A DNA stretch of 64,000 bases from Pseudomonas sp. PDM15 (GCF_014851565.1 NZ_JACVAA010000006.1:62001-126000), one strand, 5' to 3'; positions 50,012 to 59,147 are shown, counted from the first letter of the stretch. Program-made: numbers and translations. The notes: generated by a model not told the origin, from the sequence alone.

Positions 50012-51559
50012 TCAGAGCATGCGCTCGAGGCCGATCAGGTCGGCGAACCAGGCGTTGAAATGGCGCCAGGCTCCACCGGGCTCCTCCACCAGTTCCCGCG
50101 GCTGACCGTCGTCTTCGGTCAGCCACACCGTCTGGCCATCACGCAGGCGCACCTCGTAGCTGAGCGAAGGCTGCATGCCTTCCAGGGCCAGGCGGCGCAC
50201 ATGCTCGCTGAGTTGTGGGCTGTCCACCAGCACGCCGACCTCGGTGTTCCACAGCAGCGAGCGCGGGTCGAAATTCAGCGAGCCGACGAAGCTGTAGCGG
50301 CCGTCGAGGACGATCGCCTTGCTGTGCAGGCTGGAGTCGGACGCGCCGCTGAAGCTGTACGGCCCGCTGCCGCCGGAACCGCTGCCGTCGGGCTGGCGGC
50401 GCAGCTCGAACAGGCGCACACCGTGCTCCAGCAGTTCGCGCCGATAGGGCGCGTAGCCACCATGTACGGCCGGCACGTCGGTGGCCTCCAGCGAGTTGGT
50501 CAGCAGGCGGATGCTGACCCCGGCGTCGGCGTGGCCGGTGAGGTAGCGCATGCCGTCTTCGGCCGGCACGAAGTAGGCGGAAACCAGGATCAACTCGTGT
50601 TCGATGGCCGCCAGCTTGGGGGCCAGCTGGTTGGCCAGCAGCAGCTGCGGGTCCGGCTCGCCGTCGGCCAGCACCTTGGCCGGGGCGTCCCACAGGGCCC
50701 AGCCCGGCGCCCAGATCAGCTCGCCGAGCCAGCGCTGCAGCCGCGGCTCCTCGCGGTAGGCCTGCAGGCGATCAGACAATTCCTTCTGCTCGACTCTTGC
50801 CGTGGCCAGGTAGCCGCGCAGGCGCTGGCGGGCCCGGGCCAGGTCGCGCTGATCCGGTGCCCAGCGCAGGAACTGCTGGATCGGCTTGCTCAGCGCGCTG
50901 TTCCAGTACTGATCGAAGCTCTGCCCCAGCTGCTCGGCCACCGGGCCCACGGCCAGCAGGTCGATGTCGGTGAAGTTGCGGCTGGGCTCGGCGTCGAAGT
51001 ACTCGTCGCCCAGGTTGCGCCCGCCGACGATGGCCGCGCTGCCATCGGCCAACCATAGCTTGTTGTGCATGCGCCGGTGCTGCTGGCCGAGGTTGAGCGC
51101 GCGGCCGAGCAGGCGGGTGGCGCCGGTGGAGCGTCCCAGGTGCAGCGGATTGAACACCCGCACCTGGATGTTGGGATGGGCGGCCAGCAGGGCGATCTCG
51201 TAGTCGCGGCCGTCGCTGCTGGTGTCGTCCAGCAGCAGGCGCACGCGCACGCCACGGTCGGCGGCGCTCAGCAGTTCATCGAACAGGGTGCGCGTGCTGA
51301 GGCCGTCGTGGACGATGTAGTACTGCAGGTCGAGGCTGCCCCGGGCCGCGCGAATCAGCTCGGCGCGGGCGGCGAAGGCCTCGTCGCTGGCCGGCAGCAG
51401 GCGGAAGCCGGACTGGCCTTCGTGCCTTTCGGCGAGCTGCTGCAGCTGGCGACCAAAGGCCGATTCGGCCGGCGACAGCGTCTGGCTGGGCTGGATGGGA
51501 ACGGCACTGCCGCAGGCGCCCAGCGCGAGCAGCAGGCCGAGCAACAGGGCATGGCGCAA
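50012..51559 (-). CDS. Phospholipase-D/cardiolipin-synthase-like lipoprotein
   Basis: A 515-residue protein with a lipoprotein signal ([19 protein letters not shown]; lipobox LGAC, Cys16). It contains two HKD (HxKx4D) motifs: RRMHNKLWLADGSAAIVGGRNLGDEYF and SSLHSKAIVLDGRYSFVGSLNFD. This makes a catalytically complete PLD fold of the cardiolipin-synthase type, probably at the outer face of the inner membrane or in the outer membrane. The exact substrate is not known. It is convergent with the MFS gene. Confidence 0.88.
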   Translation of the reverse strand: MRHALLLGLLLALGACGSAVPIQPSQTLSPAESAFGRQLQQLAERHEGQSGFRLLPASDEAFAARAELIRAARGSLDLQYYIVHDGLSTRTLFDELLSAADRGVRVRLLLDDTSSDGRDYEIALLAAHPNIQVRVFNPLHLGRSTGATRLLGRALNLGQQHRRMHNKLWLADGSAAIVGGRNLGDEYFDAEPSRNFTDIDLLAVGPVAEQLGQSFDQYWNSALSKPIQQFLRWAPDQRDLARARQRLRGYLATARVEQKELSDRLQAYREEPRLQRWLGELIWAPGWALWDAPAKVLADGEPDPQLLLANQLAPKLAAIEHELILVSAYFVPAEDGMRYLTGHADAGVSIRLLTNSLEATDVPAVHGGYAPYRRELLEHGVRLFELRRQPDGSGSGGSGPYSFSGASDSSLHSKAIVLDGRYSFVGSLNFDPRSLLWNTEVGVLVDSPQLSEHVRRLALEGMQPSLSYEVRLRDGQTVWLTEDDGQPRELVEEPGGAWRHFNAWFADLIGLERML

Positions 51560-51620
51560 GATGCGGCCTCCGCGTGGGCGTCGCTCCGTTTACTTGGGAC
51601 GCCCGGCGTGGCGCAAAAAT

Positions 51621-53045
51621 TCAGGCGGAATGTTCGCCCAGCAGTTGCGCCACCGTTTCGCCAACCCGGCGCACGGCCTGCTCCATGCCGGCGGCCTGCA
51701 CGTTGGCGAAGTTCATGCGCAGGCAGTTGCGGTACTTGCCGGCGGCAGAAAAGATGCTGCCCGGCGCCACTTGCACCTTGTGTGGCGCCAGGAGGCGGTT
51801 GAGGCGCTGGCTGTCGAAGCCCTGGGGCATCTCCACCCACAGCATGAAGCCGCCCTGGGGTTGGCTGACCCGGGTGCCGGGCGGGAAGTACTGGCTGACC
51901 CACGCCGTCATCAGCTCGCGGCCGCGCGCGTACTGGGCGCGCATGCGCCGCAGGTGCGGCTCGTACTGGCCGGCCGCTATGAACTCGGCCAGCGCCAGCT
52001 GTGGCAGCTGTGCGCTCATGCCGGTGCTCATGTACTTCATGTGCAGCACCCGCTGCAGGTAACGGCCGGGGGCGATCCAGCCGATGCGCAGGCCCGGCGC
52101 CAGGGTCTTGGAGAAGGAGCTGCAGAGCAGCACGCGACCGTCCTCATCGAACGACTTGATGCTGCGTGGGCGCGGGTACTTGTAGGCCAGCTCGCCGTAG
52201 ATGTCGTCCTCGATGATCGCCACGTCGTAGCGCTGGGCCAGCTCCAGCAGGGCGCGCTTGTTGGCCTCCGGCATGATGTAGCCGAGCGGGTTGTTGCAAG
52301 TCGGAGTGAGCTGGATGGCCTTGATCGGCCACTGCTCCAGGGCCATTTCCAGGGCTTCCAGGCTGATCCCCGTGAGCGGGTCGGTGGGCAGCTCCAGGGC
52401 CTTGAGGCCGAAGCCCTTGAGCGCCTGCATCACGCCGTGGAAGCTCGGCGAGTCCACCGCGACTATGTCGCCGGGCTGGCAGATGGCGCGGATCGCCGTG
52501 GACAGCGCCTCGTGGCAGCCGGTGGTGATGACGATGTCCTCGGCCGGAATCTGGCAGCCGGAATCCAGCACCAGGCGCGCGACCTGTTCGCGCAGGCCGA
52601 TGTCGCCCTCCACGCAGCCATAGCTCAGCTCCTTCAGGCCCTGGCGCCGGCTCAGGCGCGACAGGCTGCGCAGCAGCGGCTTGAGGGTCGGCGCGCCGAT
52701 ATCGGGAATGCCGCGGCCGAGCTGGATCACGTCGCCGTAGGGCGGGGTGCTGACCAGCTCCAGTACCTGGTCCCACTGCGACACCTCTACCGGGCGCTGC
52801 GCTGTACGGCTGACCATCGGCAACGCCGGCTTCTGTCTGCTTGGTGGCACGAAGTAGCCGGACTTCGGTCTTGGCTCCACAAGGCCGTCGTCCTCCAGCT
52901 GGCGGTAGGCCTGCTGCACGGTGCTCAGGCTGACGCCGTGCTCCTGGCTGAGGGCGCGTACCGAGGGCAGGCGGTCGCCGGGGCGGTACAGGCCCTGTTC
53001 GATGCGGGTGCCGAGCAGCTCGGCCAGGTTGAGATAGAGCGTCAT
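51621..53045 (-). CDS. MocR-family transcriptional regulator (GntR HTH plus aminotransferase domain)
   Basis: A 474-residue protein. The winged helix (MTLYLNLAELLGTRIEQGLYRPGDRLPSVRALSQEHGVSLSTVQQAYRQLEDDGLVEPRPKSGYFV) is typical GntR/MocR, and the rest is a fold-type I aminotransferase with the PLP Lys in CSSFSKTLAPGLRIGW. MocR proteins bind two direct repeats in the promoter they control. It is divergent from a DUF1127 gene, and the intergenic region is packed with ATCTGTAT octamers that look like its operator. The start at 53045 is used; a longer frame does not add a domain. Confidence 0.92.
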   Translation of the reverse strand: MTLYLNLAELLGTRIEQGLYRPGDRLPSVRALSQEHGVSLSTVQQAYRQLEDDGLVEPRPKSGYFVPPSRQKPALPMVSRTAQRPVEVSQWDQVLELVSTPPYGDVIQLGRGIPDIGAPTLKPLLRSLSRLSRRQGLKELSYGCVEGDIGLREQVARLVLDSGCQIPAEDIVITTGCHEALSTAIRAICQPGDIVAVDSPSFHGVMQALKGFGLKALELPTDPLTGISLEALEMALEQWPIKAIQLTPTCNNPLGYIMPEANKRALLELAQRYDVAIIEDDIYGELAYKYPRPRSIKSFDEDGRVLLCSSFSKTLAPGLRIGWIAPGRYLQRVLHMKYMSTGMSAQLPQLALAEFIAAGQYEPHLRRMRAQYARGRELMTAWVSQYFPPGTRVSQPQGGFMLWVEMPQGFDSQRLNRLLAPHKVQVAPGSIFSAAGKYRNCLRMNFANVQAAGMEQAVRRVGETVAQLLGEHSA

Positions 53046-53077
53046 GACAGATGCCTTGCCTTGATTCGGGGCGAGCA

Positions 53078-53247
53078 ATACAGATGACGGCAGAATAGAC
53101 CATTCAGCTGCGCAGTCGAGCGATCTGTATGGAGTTAATAGATTATTTGTGAATCTGTATTGGCTGTATGGTCGCCGTCATCATGGTCACCCAAGGGAGA
53201 AGGCCTGGAACGGAGGGCTGACCATGCGCGAGTTCGGAGATCTGTAT
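53078..53247. promoter_or_regulatory. ATCTGTAT octamer cluster, possible MocR operator
   Basis: The octamer is present as ATACAGAT (inverted, 53078-53085), as ATCTGTAT at 53123-53130 and 53153-53160 (exactly 30 bp apart), and again at 53240-53247 inside the DUF1127 coding region. A partial CTGTAT lies at 53164-53169. Four copies in 170 bp between divergent genes fit the paired direct repeats known for MocR regulators. Confidence 0.6.
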
Positions 53248-53448
53248 GTGGCGCTGCAGGAGCGGCGCGAATGTGGCGAACGCCTGCCGCTGCGTGAGCT
53301 TGGGCGGCGCTGGCAGCTGCTGCAGCGCCGTCTGAGCACCCGCCAGGCGTTGCTGGAGCTGGACGCCGAGCAACTGAAGGATATCGGCCTCACCGCCGAA
53401 CAGGCGCGGGCCGAGGCGACCCGGCCGTTCTGGCGGCTGCTGCGCTAG
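53224..53448 (+). CDS. DUF1127 small protein
   Basis: A 74-residue protein. The C-terminal half (LLELDAEQLKDIGLTAEQARAEATRPFWRL) is the DUF1127 signature, an arginine-rich helical motif found in small regulatory proteins (a family with reported roles in stress and RNA metabolism, from memory). The ATG at 53224 is fixed by GGAGGG at 53212-53217; longer upstream frames are not used. It is divergent from the MocR gene and is probably its target. Confidence 0.88.
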   Translation: MREFGDLYVALQERRECGERLPLRELGRRWQLLQRRLSTRQALLELDAEQLKDIGLTAEQARAEATRPFWRLLR

Positions 53449-53462
53449 GCGCGGCATCACCT

Positions 53463-53520
53463 GTAGTCCGGATGCGATCCGGGAGGCAGGCAGCTCTGCT
53501 CCCGGATTGCTCCGGGCTAC
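53463..53520. repeat. Imperfect palindromic intergenic element
   Basis: Left arm 53463-53484 (begins GTAGTCCGGATGC) and right arm 53500-53520 (ends GCTCCGGGCTAC) are imperfect complements over about 21 nt. It has the character of dispersed palindromic intergenic repeats common in Pseudomonas. No second copy was noticed in the window. Confidence 0.65.
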
Positions 53521-53549
53521 CCACTGTAGCGTCAGCAGTGCTCGATGTG

Positions 53550-53576
53550 TCCCCTCTCCGTAAACGGGAGAGGGGA
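53550..53576. repeat. CCCCTCTCC hairpin, terminator or dispersed repeat
   Basis: TCCCCTCTCC / GGGAGAGGGGA with a short loop of about 6 nt; one unpaired base. It lies downstream of the amine oxidoreductase stop on the minus strand and adjoins the palindromic element. Confidence 0.5.
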
Positions 53577-53590
53577 GGTCCCGGTCGGTT

Positions 53591-54925
53591 TCAGACCAGC
53601 CCCACCGCCTCCTTGAGGCGATACCAGGCCATGCCCAGTGCCAGCAGCGGCGAGCGCAGATGCTTGCCGCCGGGGAAGGTCATGTGCGGCACCTTGTCGA
53701 ACAGCTCGAAACCGCCGCCCTGCTGGCCGCTGATGGCCTCGGCCAGCAGCTTGCCGGCCAGGTGGGTGGCGTTCACGCCGTGGCCGGCATAGGCCTGGGC
53801 GTAGAACACGTTGGGCTGGTCCTTGAGCCGGCCGATCTGCGGCAGGCGGTTGGCGCCGATGCCGATCATGCCGCCCCACTGGTAGTCGATCCTCACGTCC
53901 TTCAGGTGCGGGAACACCTGCAACATCTTCGGCCGCATGTAGGCGGCGATATCCGCCGGGTCGCGGCCCGAGTAGTGGCAGGCGCCGCCGAACAGCAGGC
54001 GGTTGTCGGCGGACAGGCGGAAGTAGTCCACCGTCACGCGCTGGTCGCACAGGGCCATGTTCTGCGGGATCAGGTTGCGCGCCTGGGCCGGGGACAGCGG
54101 CTCGGTGGCGATCACGTAGCTGCCGGCCGGTAGCACCTTGCCGCCGATCTTGTCGTTGAGGCCATTGAGGTAGGCGTTGCAGGCCAGCACCAGGGTCTTG
54201 GCGCGCACCTTGCCGTTGGCGGTATGCACCTGCACTTCCGGACCGTAGTCGATGTGGGTGACGGCCGAGTGCTCATGCATCTTCACACCGAGCGAGGCGG
54301 CGGCTGCCGCTTCGCCCAGGGCCAGGTTGAGCGGGTGCAGATGGCCCGAACCCATGTCGATCATGCCGCCGGCATAGCGGTCGGAACCGACCACCTGGTG
54401 CATCTGCTCGGGCTGCAGCAGGCGCAGCTCGTGGCGGTAGCCGAGGCTTTCCAGTTCGGCCTTGTCCTCGGCGAAGCCTTCCAGGTGCGCCGGCCTGTTG
54501 GCCAGGTCGCAGTAGCCCCAGGTCAGGTCGCAGTTGATGTTGTACTGCTCGACCCGGCGGCGGACGATCTCCACCGCCTCCAGGCCCATCAGCTTCAGGT
54601 TGCGCACGCCGTCCTGGCCGATCACCGACTCGAACTGCTCGACGCCGTGGCCGACGCCGCGGATCAGTTGGCCGCCGTTGCGCCCGCTAGCGCCCCAACC
54701 GACCTGATGCGCCTCCAGCAGCACCACCGAGAAGCCCTTCTGGGCCAGCTCGATGGCGGTGTTCAGGCCGGAGAACCCGCCACCGACAATGCACACATCG
54801 GCCAGCTCCTCACCCGCCAGCGGCGGATAGGCCAGCTGCAGATTGGCAGTGGCGGCGTAGTAGGAGGAGGCGTGCTGGTCGCTGTGCACGGCTGGCTGGT
54901 GCGGCTGGTGAACGCGGGCGTTCAT
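53591..54925 (-). CDS. FAD-dependent amine oxidoreductase (PuuB-like)
   Basis: A 444-residue DAO-family flavoprotein. The FAD-binding GxGxxG is in VCIVGGGFSGLNTAIELAQKGFSVVLLEAHQVGWGASGRNGGQL. The C-terminal YAGHGVNATHLAGKLLAEAI segment is typical. By family and context (KauB, PauR-like regulator) it probably oxidises gamma-glutamylputrescine or a similar amine, but the substrate is inferred. The ATG at 54925 has CAGGA upstream. It lies next to lrp/dadR. Confidence 0.87.
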   Translation of the reverse strand: MNARVHQPHQPAVHSDQHASSYYAATANLQLAYPPLAGEELADVCIVGGGFSGLNTAIELAQKGFSVVLLEAHQVGWGASGRNGGQLIRGVGHGVEQFESVIGQDGVRNLKLMGLEAVEIVRRRVEQYNINCDLTWGYCDLANRPAHLEGFAEDKAELESLGYRHELRLLQPEQMHQVVGSDRYAGGMIDMGSGHLHPLNLALGEAAAAASLGVKMHEHSAVTHIDYGPEVQVHTANGKVRAKTLVLACNAYLNGLNDKIGGKVLPAGSYVIATEPLSPAQARNLIPQNMALCDQRVTVDYFRLSADNRLLFGGACHYSGRDPADIAAYMRPKMLQVFPHLKDVRIDYQWGGMIGIGANRLPQIGRLKDQPNVFYAQAYAGHGVNATHLAGKLLAEAISGQQGGGFELFDKVPHMTFPGGKHLRSPLLALGMAWYRLKEAVGLV

Positions 54926-55027
54926 GTGCGAAATCCTGAGTGATGTGTTGTTAAAATTTGACGCAGGATAAGCGCGGCCCGCGCGCCTCGCCAAGAGGGG
55001 CGCGGTAAAAACTGTTTTTCCGCCTCG

Positions 55028-55516
55028 TCAGTCAGGCACCGGCAGGGTCAGCGATTCCTTCACCTCTTCCATGACGATGTACGACTTCGACTCACGCACG
55101 TGCGGCAGCTTGAGCAGGATGTCGCCAAGCAGCTTGCGGTAGCTGGCCATCTCGTTGATGCGCGCCTTCACCAGGTAGTCGAAGTCGCCACTGACCAGAT
55201 GGCACTCCAGCACATGGGGCAGTTTGAGCACGGCGCGGCGGAAGTCCTCGAAGGTGTCGCCGGACTTGTAGTCCAGGCTGATCTCGACGAACACCAGCAG
55301 GCTGGCCTTGAGCTGCTGTGGGTTGAGGCGGGCGTGGTAGCCCATGATGATCCCCTCGCGCTCCAGGCGCCGCACGCGCTCGGTGCAGGGCGTGGTGGAT
55401 AGGCCGACCCGTTCGCCCAGCTCGGTGAAGCTGATGCGGCCATCCTCCTGGAGGATGCGCAGGATGTTGCGGTCGATCTTGTCCAGTTCGCGGCGGCTCT
55501 GGTGCTGGGTGCGCAT
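55028..55516 (-). CDS. dadR: Lrp/AsnC-family regulator DadR
   Basis: A 162-residue Lrp-type regulator. The HTH is LDKIDRNILRILQEDGRISFTELGERVGLSTTPCTERVRRLEREG, followed by a RAM domain (VFVEISLDYKSGDTFEDFRRAV... CHLVSGDFDYLVKARI). In Pseudomonas this gene (PA5308, lrp/dadR) activates dadA in response to L-alanine. It is divergent from dadA with a 220-nt gap. The name lrp is used in some genomes. Confidence 0.93.
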   Translation of the reverse strand: MRTQHQSRRELDKIDRNILRILQEDGRISFTELGERVGLSTTPCTERVRRLEREGIIMGYHARLNPQQLKASLLVFVEISLDYKSGDTFEDFRRAVLKLPHVLECHLVSGDFDYLVKARINEMASYRKLLGDILLKLPHVRESKSYIVMEEVKESLTLPVPD

Positions 55517-55685
55517 GGGCGGACTCCGGTCGGCGTGTGTGGAATAACAGAACGCGATAATTCACTGGCAGTGTGACGCAAGTCCAGCCATGTCGCCTGA
55601 GTGCATTCCTGTAAAAGTGCTCTGCGTCGCGAGCTAACGCCAAATGCTGCTTGATAAACAGTGATTATCGCTACTCAAGCCTTCC

Positions 55686-55691
55686 TATACT
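55686..55691 (+). promoter_or_regulatory. -10 element of dadA
   Basis: TATACT, 45 nt before the dadA ATG, 4-5/6 to consensus. No convincing -35 is seen, as expected for an activator-dependent (DadR) promoter. Confidence 0.5.
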
Positions 55692-55736
55692 GCCGGCCAT
55701 AACGCTCAGCAAAACAAACGCCTGATGGAGGCCACA

Positions 55737-57035
55737 ATGCGCGTTCTGGTTCTTGGCAGCGGTGTGATCGGTACCGCCAGCGCCTACTATCTGGCCCGCG
55801 CCGGCTTCGAAGTAGTAGTGGTCGACCGCCAGAACGGCCCGGCCCTGGAAACCAGCTTCGCCAACGCCGGCCAGGTCTCCCCCGGCTACGCCTCGCCCTG
55901 GGCCGCCCCGGGCGTGCCGCTGAAGGCCATCAAGTGGCTGCTGCAGAAGCACGCGCCGCTGGCGATCAAGGCCACCGCCGATATCGATCAATACCTGTGG
56001 ATGTCGCAGATGCTGCGCAACTGCACCGCAGCACGCTATGCGGTGAACAAGGAGCGCATGGTGCGGCTGTCCGAGTACAGCCGCGACTGCCTCGACGAGC
56101 TGCGCGCCGAAACCGGCATCGGCTACGAAGGCCGCCAGCTCGGTACCACTCAGCTGTTCCGCACCCAGGCCCAGTTGGACAACGCCGCCAAGGACATCGC
56201 CGTGCTGCAGCAGTCCGGCGTGCCCTATGAACTGCTCGACCGCGCCGGCATCGCCCGCGTCGAGCCGGCCCTGGCCGGCGTCACCGACAAGCTGGCCGGC
56301 GCCCTGCGTCTGCCCAACGACCAGACCGGCGACTGCCAGATGTTCACCACCAAGCTGGCGGACATGGCCAAGGCCCTGGGCGTGGAATTCCGCTTCGGCT
56401 GCAACATCGAGCGCCTCGACCATGCCGGCGACCGCATCAACGGTGTGTGGATCGACGGCAAGCTGGAGACCGCCGACCGCTATGTACTCGCCCTCGGCAG
56501 TTACAGCCCGCAGCTGCTCAAGCCGCTGGGCATCAAGGCGCCGGTGTACCCGCTCAAGGGCTACTCGCTGACCGTGCCGATCAGCAACCCGGACATGGCA
56601 CCGTCCTCGACCATTCTCGATGAGACCTACAAGGTCGCCATCACCCGTTTCGACAACCGCATCCGCGTGGGCGGCATGGCCGAGATCGCCGGTTTCGACC
56701 TGAGCCTCAATCCCGCGCGCCGCGCGACCCTGGAGATGATCACCAATGATCTGTATCCGCAGGGCGGCGACGTCAGCCAGGCGACCTTCTGGACCGGCCT
56801 GCGCCCGGCTACTCCGGACGGCACGCCGATCGTGGGCGGGACCGCCTATCGCAACCTGTTCCTCAACACCGGACACGGTACCCTTGGCTGGACCATGGCC
56901 TGCGGCTCCGGTCGCCTGCTCGCCGACCTGATGGCGAAGAAGCGCCCGCAGATCAGCGCAGAAGGCCTGGATATTTCCCGCTACGGCAACACCAAGGAGA
57001 CCCACAAGCATGTCCATCCAGCGCCTGCGCATTGA
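55737..57035 (+). CDS. dadA: D-amino acid dehydrogenase small subunit DadA
   Basis: A 432-residue FAD-dependent membrane-associated dehydrogenase. [32 protein letters not shown] is the FAD fold; [27 protein letters not shown] is characteristic of DadA. It oxidises D-alanine and other D-amino acids to 2-oxo acids, passing electrons to the respiratory chain. It works with alanine racemase DadX to catabolise L-alanine. The ATG at 55737 is preceded by GGAGG at 55727-55731. It overlaps the downstream ridA-like gene by 26 nt. Confidence 0.97.
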   Translation: MRVLVLGSGVIGTASAYYLARAGFEVVVVDRQNGPALETSFANAGQVSPGYASPWAAPGVPLKAIKWLLQKHAPLAIKATADIDQYLWMSQMLRNCTAARYAVNKERMVRLSEYSRDCLDELRAETGIGYEGRQLGTTQLFRTQAQLDNAAKDIAVLQQSGVPYELLDRAGIARVEPALAGVTDKLAGALRLPNDQTGDCQMFTTKLADMAKALGVEFRFGCNIERLDHAGDRINGVWIDGKLETADRYVLALGSYSPQLLKPLGIKAPVYPLKGYSLTVPISNPDMAPSSTILDETYKVAITRFDNRIRVGGMAEIAGFDLSLNPARRATLEMITNDLYPQGGDVSQATFWTGLRPATPDGTPIVGGTAYRNLFLNTGHGTLGWTMACGSGRLLADLMAKKRPQISAEGLDISRYGNTKETHKHVHPAPAH

Positions 57036-57363
57036 GAAACGCTACAGCGACATCGTCATCCATAACGGCACCGTCTACCTGGCGGGCCAACTGGCCGACG
57101 ATTACAGCGGCGACATCGCTGAGCAGACCCGGCAGACCCTGGCCAACATCGACAGTGCCCTGGCCGAGGCCGGCAGCGACAAGTCGAAGATTCTCTCGGT
57201 GACCATCTACCTCAAGGACATGGCCGCCGACTACGCCGGCCTCAACCAGGTGTGGGACGCCTGGGTCGCCGAGGGCGCCGCCCCGGCCCGCGCCTGCGTC
57301 GAGGGCAAGCTGTACGACCCGCGCGTGCTGGTGGAGATGATGGTCGTCGCCGCCCAGAACTGA
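57010..57363 (+). CDS. RidA-family protein of the dad operon
   Basis: A 117-residue YjgF/RidA-family protein ([25 protein letters not shown]... [26 protein letters not shown]... [24 protein letters not shown]). The Arg of PARACVEG matches the substrate-binding Arg. It probably hydrolyses the imine intermediate made by DadA. It starts inside the dadA 3' end in another frame (26 nt overlap), with AAGGAGA upstream, indicating tight coupling to dadA. Confidence 0.93.
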   Translation: MSIQRLRIEKRYSDIVIHNGTVYLAGQLADDYSGDIAEQTRQTLANIDSALAEAGSDKSKILSVTIYLKDMAADYAGLNQVWDAWVAEGAAPARACVEGKLYDPRVLVEMMVVAAQN

Positions 57364-57374
57364 ACATCCCTTTC

Positions 57375-57401
57375 GCCCGGCACCCCCGCCGGGCTTTTTT
57401 T
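57375..57401 (+). terminator. Intrinsic terminator between the ridA-like gene and dadX
   Basis: Stem GCCCGGC (57375-57381) / GCCGGGC (57388-57394) with seven Ts after it. It would separate dadA-ridA transcripts from dadX or partly attenuate dadX. Confidence 0.85.
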
Positions 57402-57421
57402 AACCGAACGAAGTAGCCGAA

Positions 57422-58495
57422 ATGCGCCCCGCCCGTGCCCTGATCGACCTCGAAGCCCTGCGCCACAACTACCGCCTCGCCCGCGAGATCAGCGGGGCGA
57501 AAGCCCTGGCGGTGGTCAAGGCTGACGCCTACGGCCATGGCGCCACGCGCTGTGCCCAGGCGCTGGAAGTGGAGGCCGATGGTTTCGCCGTGGCCTGCAT
57601 CGAGGAGGCGCTGGAGCTGCGCTACGCCGGCATCCGCAAGCCGATCCTGCTGCTCGAGGGCTTCTTCGAGGAGAGCGAACTGAGCCTGATCGACCAGCAT
57701 CAGCTGTGGTGCGTGGTGCACTCTGCCTGGCAGGTCGAGGCCATCGAGCGGGCGCGCCTGGCGCGACCACTGCAGGTATGGCTGAAGGTCGACTCGGGCA
57801 TGCACCGGGTCGGTTTGCACCCGGCTGAGTACCGCGACGCCCACGCGCGCCTGCTGGCCAGCGGCAAGGTCGACAAGATCGTGCTGATGAGCCATTTCGC
57901 CCGCGCCGACGAGCTGGACTGCCCGCGCAGCGAAGAGCAGGTTGCCCTGTTCGAGCAGGTCCGCGCCGGCCTGCAGGGCGAAGTCAGCCTGCGCAACTCC
58001 CCGGCCATCCTCGGCTGGCCGGGCATCGTCAGCGACTGGGTGCGCCCCGGCATCATGCTCTACGGCGCCACCCCCTTCGAGCAGGACCAGGAACAGGCCG
58101 CGCGACTCAAGCCGGTGATGACTCTGGAATCGAAGATCATCGCCGTGCGCGAGCTGCCGGCCGGCGAGCCGGTGGGCTACGGTGCGCGCTTCGTCAGTGA
58201 ACGGCCGACCCGCGTCGGCGTGGTCGCCATGGGCTATGCCGACGGCTACCCGCGCCATGCGGCCACCGGCACGCCGGTCATGGTCGACGGCCAGGCCACC
58301 CGCCTGATCGGCCGGGTATCGATGGACATGCTCACCGTCGACCTCACTGAACTGCCCGGCGCCGGCCTCGGCAGCCGGGTCGAATTGTGGGGCCGCAACG
58401 TCTCGGCCAGCGCAGTTGCCTATGGTTGCGGCAGCATTCCGTACCAGCTGTTCTGCAATCTCAAGCGGGTACCGAGGCTCTATTCCGGGGGCTAG
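57422..58495 (+). CDS. dadX: Catabolic alanine racemase DadX
   Basis: A 357-residue PLP-dependent alanine racemase. The PLP Lys is in [10 protein letters not shown] (residue about 34) and the catalytic Tyr in the C-terminal half ([10 protein letters not shown] region; [10 protein letters not shown]). It interconverts L- and D-alanine so that DadA can use L-alanine. It lies just after a terminator. The weak upstream ribosome signal (AACGAAGTAGCCGAA) suggests low translation or readthrough dependence. Confidence 0.95.
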   Translation: MRPARALIDLEALRHNYRLAREISGAKALAVVKADAYGHGATRCAQALEVEADGFAVACIEEALELRYAGIRKPILLLEGFFEESELSLIDQHQLWCVVHSAWQVEAIERARLARPLQVWLKVDSGMHRVGLHPAEYRDAHARLLASGKVDKIVLMSHFARADELDCPRSEEQVALFEQVRAGLQGEVSLRNSPAILGWPGIVSDWVRPGIMLYGATPFEQDQEQAARLKPVMTLESKIIAVRELPAGEPVGYGARFVSERPTRVGVVAMGYADGYPRHAATGTPVMVDGQATRLIGRVSMDMLTVDLTELPGAGLGSRVELWGRNVSASAVAYGCGSIPYQLFCNLKRVPRLYSGG

Positions 58496-58524
58496 CGGCC
58501 GGGCGGCGGAGCAATTGCGGCAGC

Positions 58525-58557
58525 AGTGTTGTAAATACTGAACACTGGCGCCATGAT
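58525..58557 (+). promoter_or_regulatory. Promoter and inverted repeat upstream of the PauR-like gene
   Basis: TTGTAA (58529-58534), 17-nt spacer, CATGAT (58552-58557) form a plausible promoter. AGTGTT (58525-58530) and AACACT (58541-58546), a perfect 6-bp inverted repeat with N10, overlap the -35 and look like a repressor operator. Confidence 0.55.
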
Positions 58558-58598
58558 ACGGCCACCCATATGCCTTGCTCCCAAGGAGGACCCCCGCA

Positions 58599-59147
58599 TT
58601 GGACGTCGGTGTTCGACTGCAATCTATCCGCAAACTCAAAGGCCTTTCCCAGCGTGAACTCGCCAAACGTGCGGGCGTCACCAACAGCACCATTTCGATG
58701 ATCGAGAAGAACAGCGTGAGCCCCTCGATCAGCTCGTTGAAGAAGGTGCTCGGCGGGATTCCCATGTCGCTGGTGGAGTTCTTCTCCCTGGATATGGAGC
58801 AGGACAGCCACACCCAGGTGGTTTACCGGGCCAACGAACTGACCGACCTTTCCAGCGGTGCCGTGACGATGAAGCTGATCGGCAAGGCGCATCCCAACCG
58901 GACCATCACCTTCCTCGACGAGATCTACCCGCCGGGTACCGACACCGGTGAGGAAATGCTCAACCACGACGGCGAAGAGGCCGGCATGCTGGTGGACGGG
59001 CGCCTCGAACTGACCGTTGGCGCCGAGGTATTTGTCCTCGAGCCGGGCGACAGCTACTACTTCGACAGCACCAAGCCGCATCGCTTCCGTAATCCGTTCG
59101 ACAGGCCGGCTCGGCTGATCAGTGCGACAACCCCGGCTAACTTCTAA
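58599..59147 (+). CDS. pauR: XRE-family HTH/cupin regulator PauR-like
   Basis: A 182-residue protein. The N-terminal XRE HTH (VRLQSIRKLKGLSQRELAKRAGVTNSTISMIEKNSVSPSISSLKKVLGGIP) is followed by a cupin domain (GRLELTVGAEVFVLEPGDSYYFDSTKPHRF). Length and position next to dadX match PauR, the regulator of polyamine catabolism in P. aeruginosa. It probably represses polyamine-use genes and responds to polyamine intermediates. The start is TTG at 58599, supported by a perfect AAGGAGGA at 58583-58590; an upstream in-frame TTG lies across that site. Confidence 0.88.
   Translation: MDVGVRLQSIRKLKGLSQRELAKRAGVTNSTISMIEKNSVSPSISSLKKVLGGIPMSLVEFFSLDMEQDSHTQVVYRANELTDLSSGAVTMKLIGKAHPNRTITFLDEIYPPGTDTGEEMLNHDGEEAGMLVDGRLELTVGAEVFVLEPGDSYYFDSTKPHRFRNPFDRPARLISATTPANF

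Noticed and set aside
48798..50126. Long minus-strand frame of 442 residues, very rich in Gln, Arg, His and Gly
   Set aside because: It lies opposite the MFS gene, has the composition of an antisense reading of GC-rich coding DNA and contains no known domain.
55671..57032. Minus-strand frame of 453 residues opposite dadA
   Set aside because: Antisense of the FAD-dehydrogenase gene with typical shadow composition.
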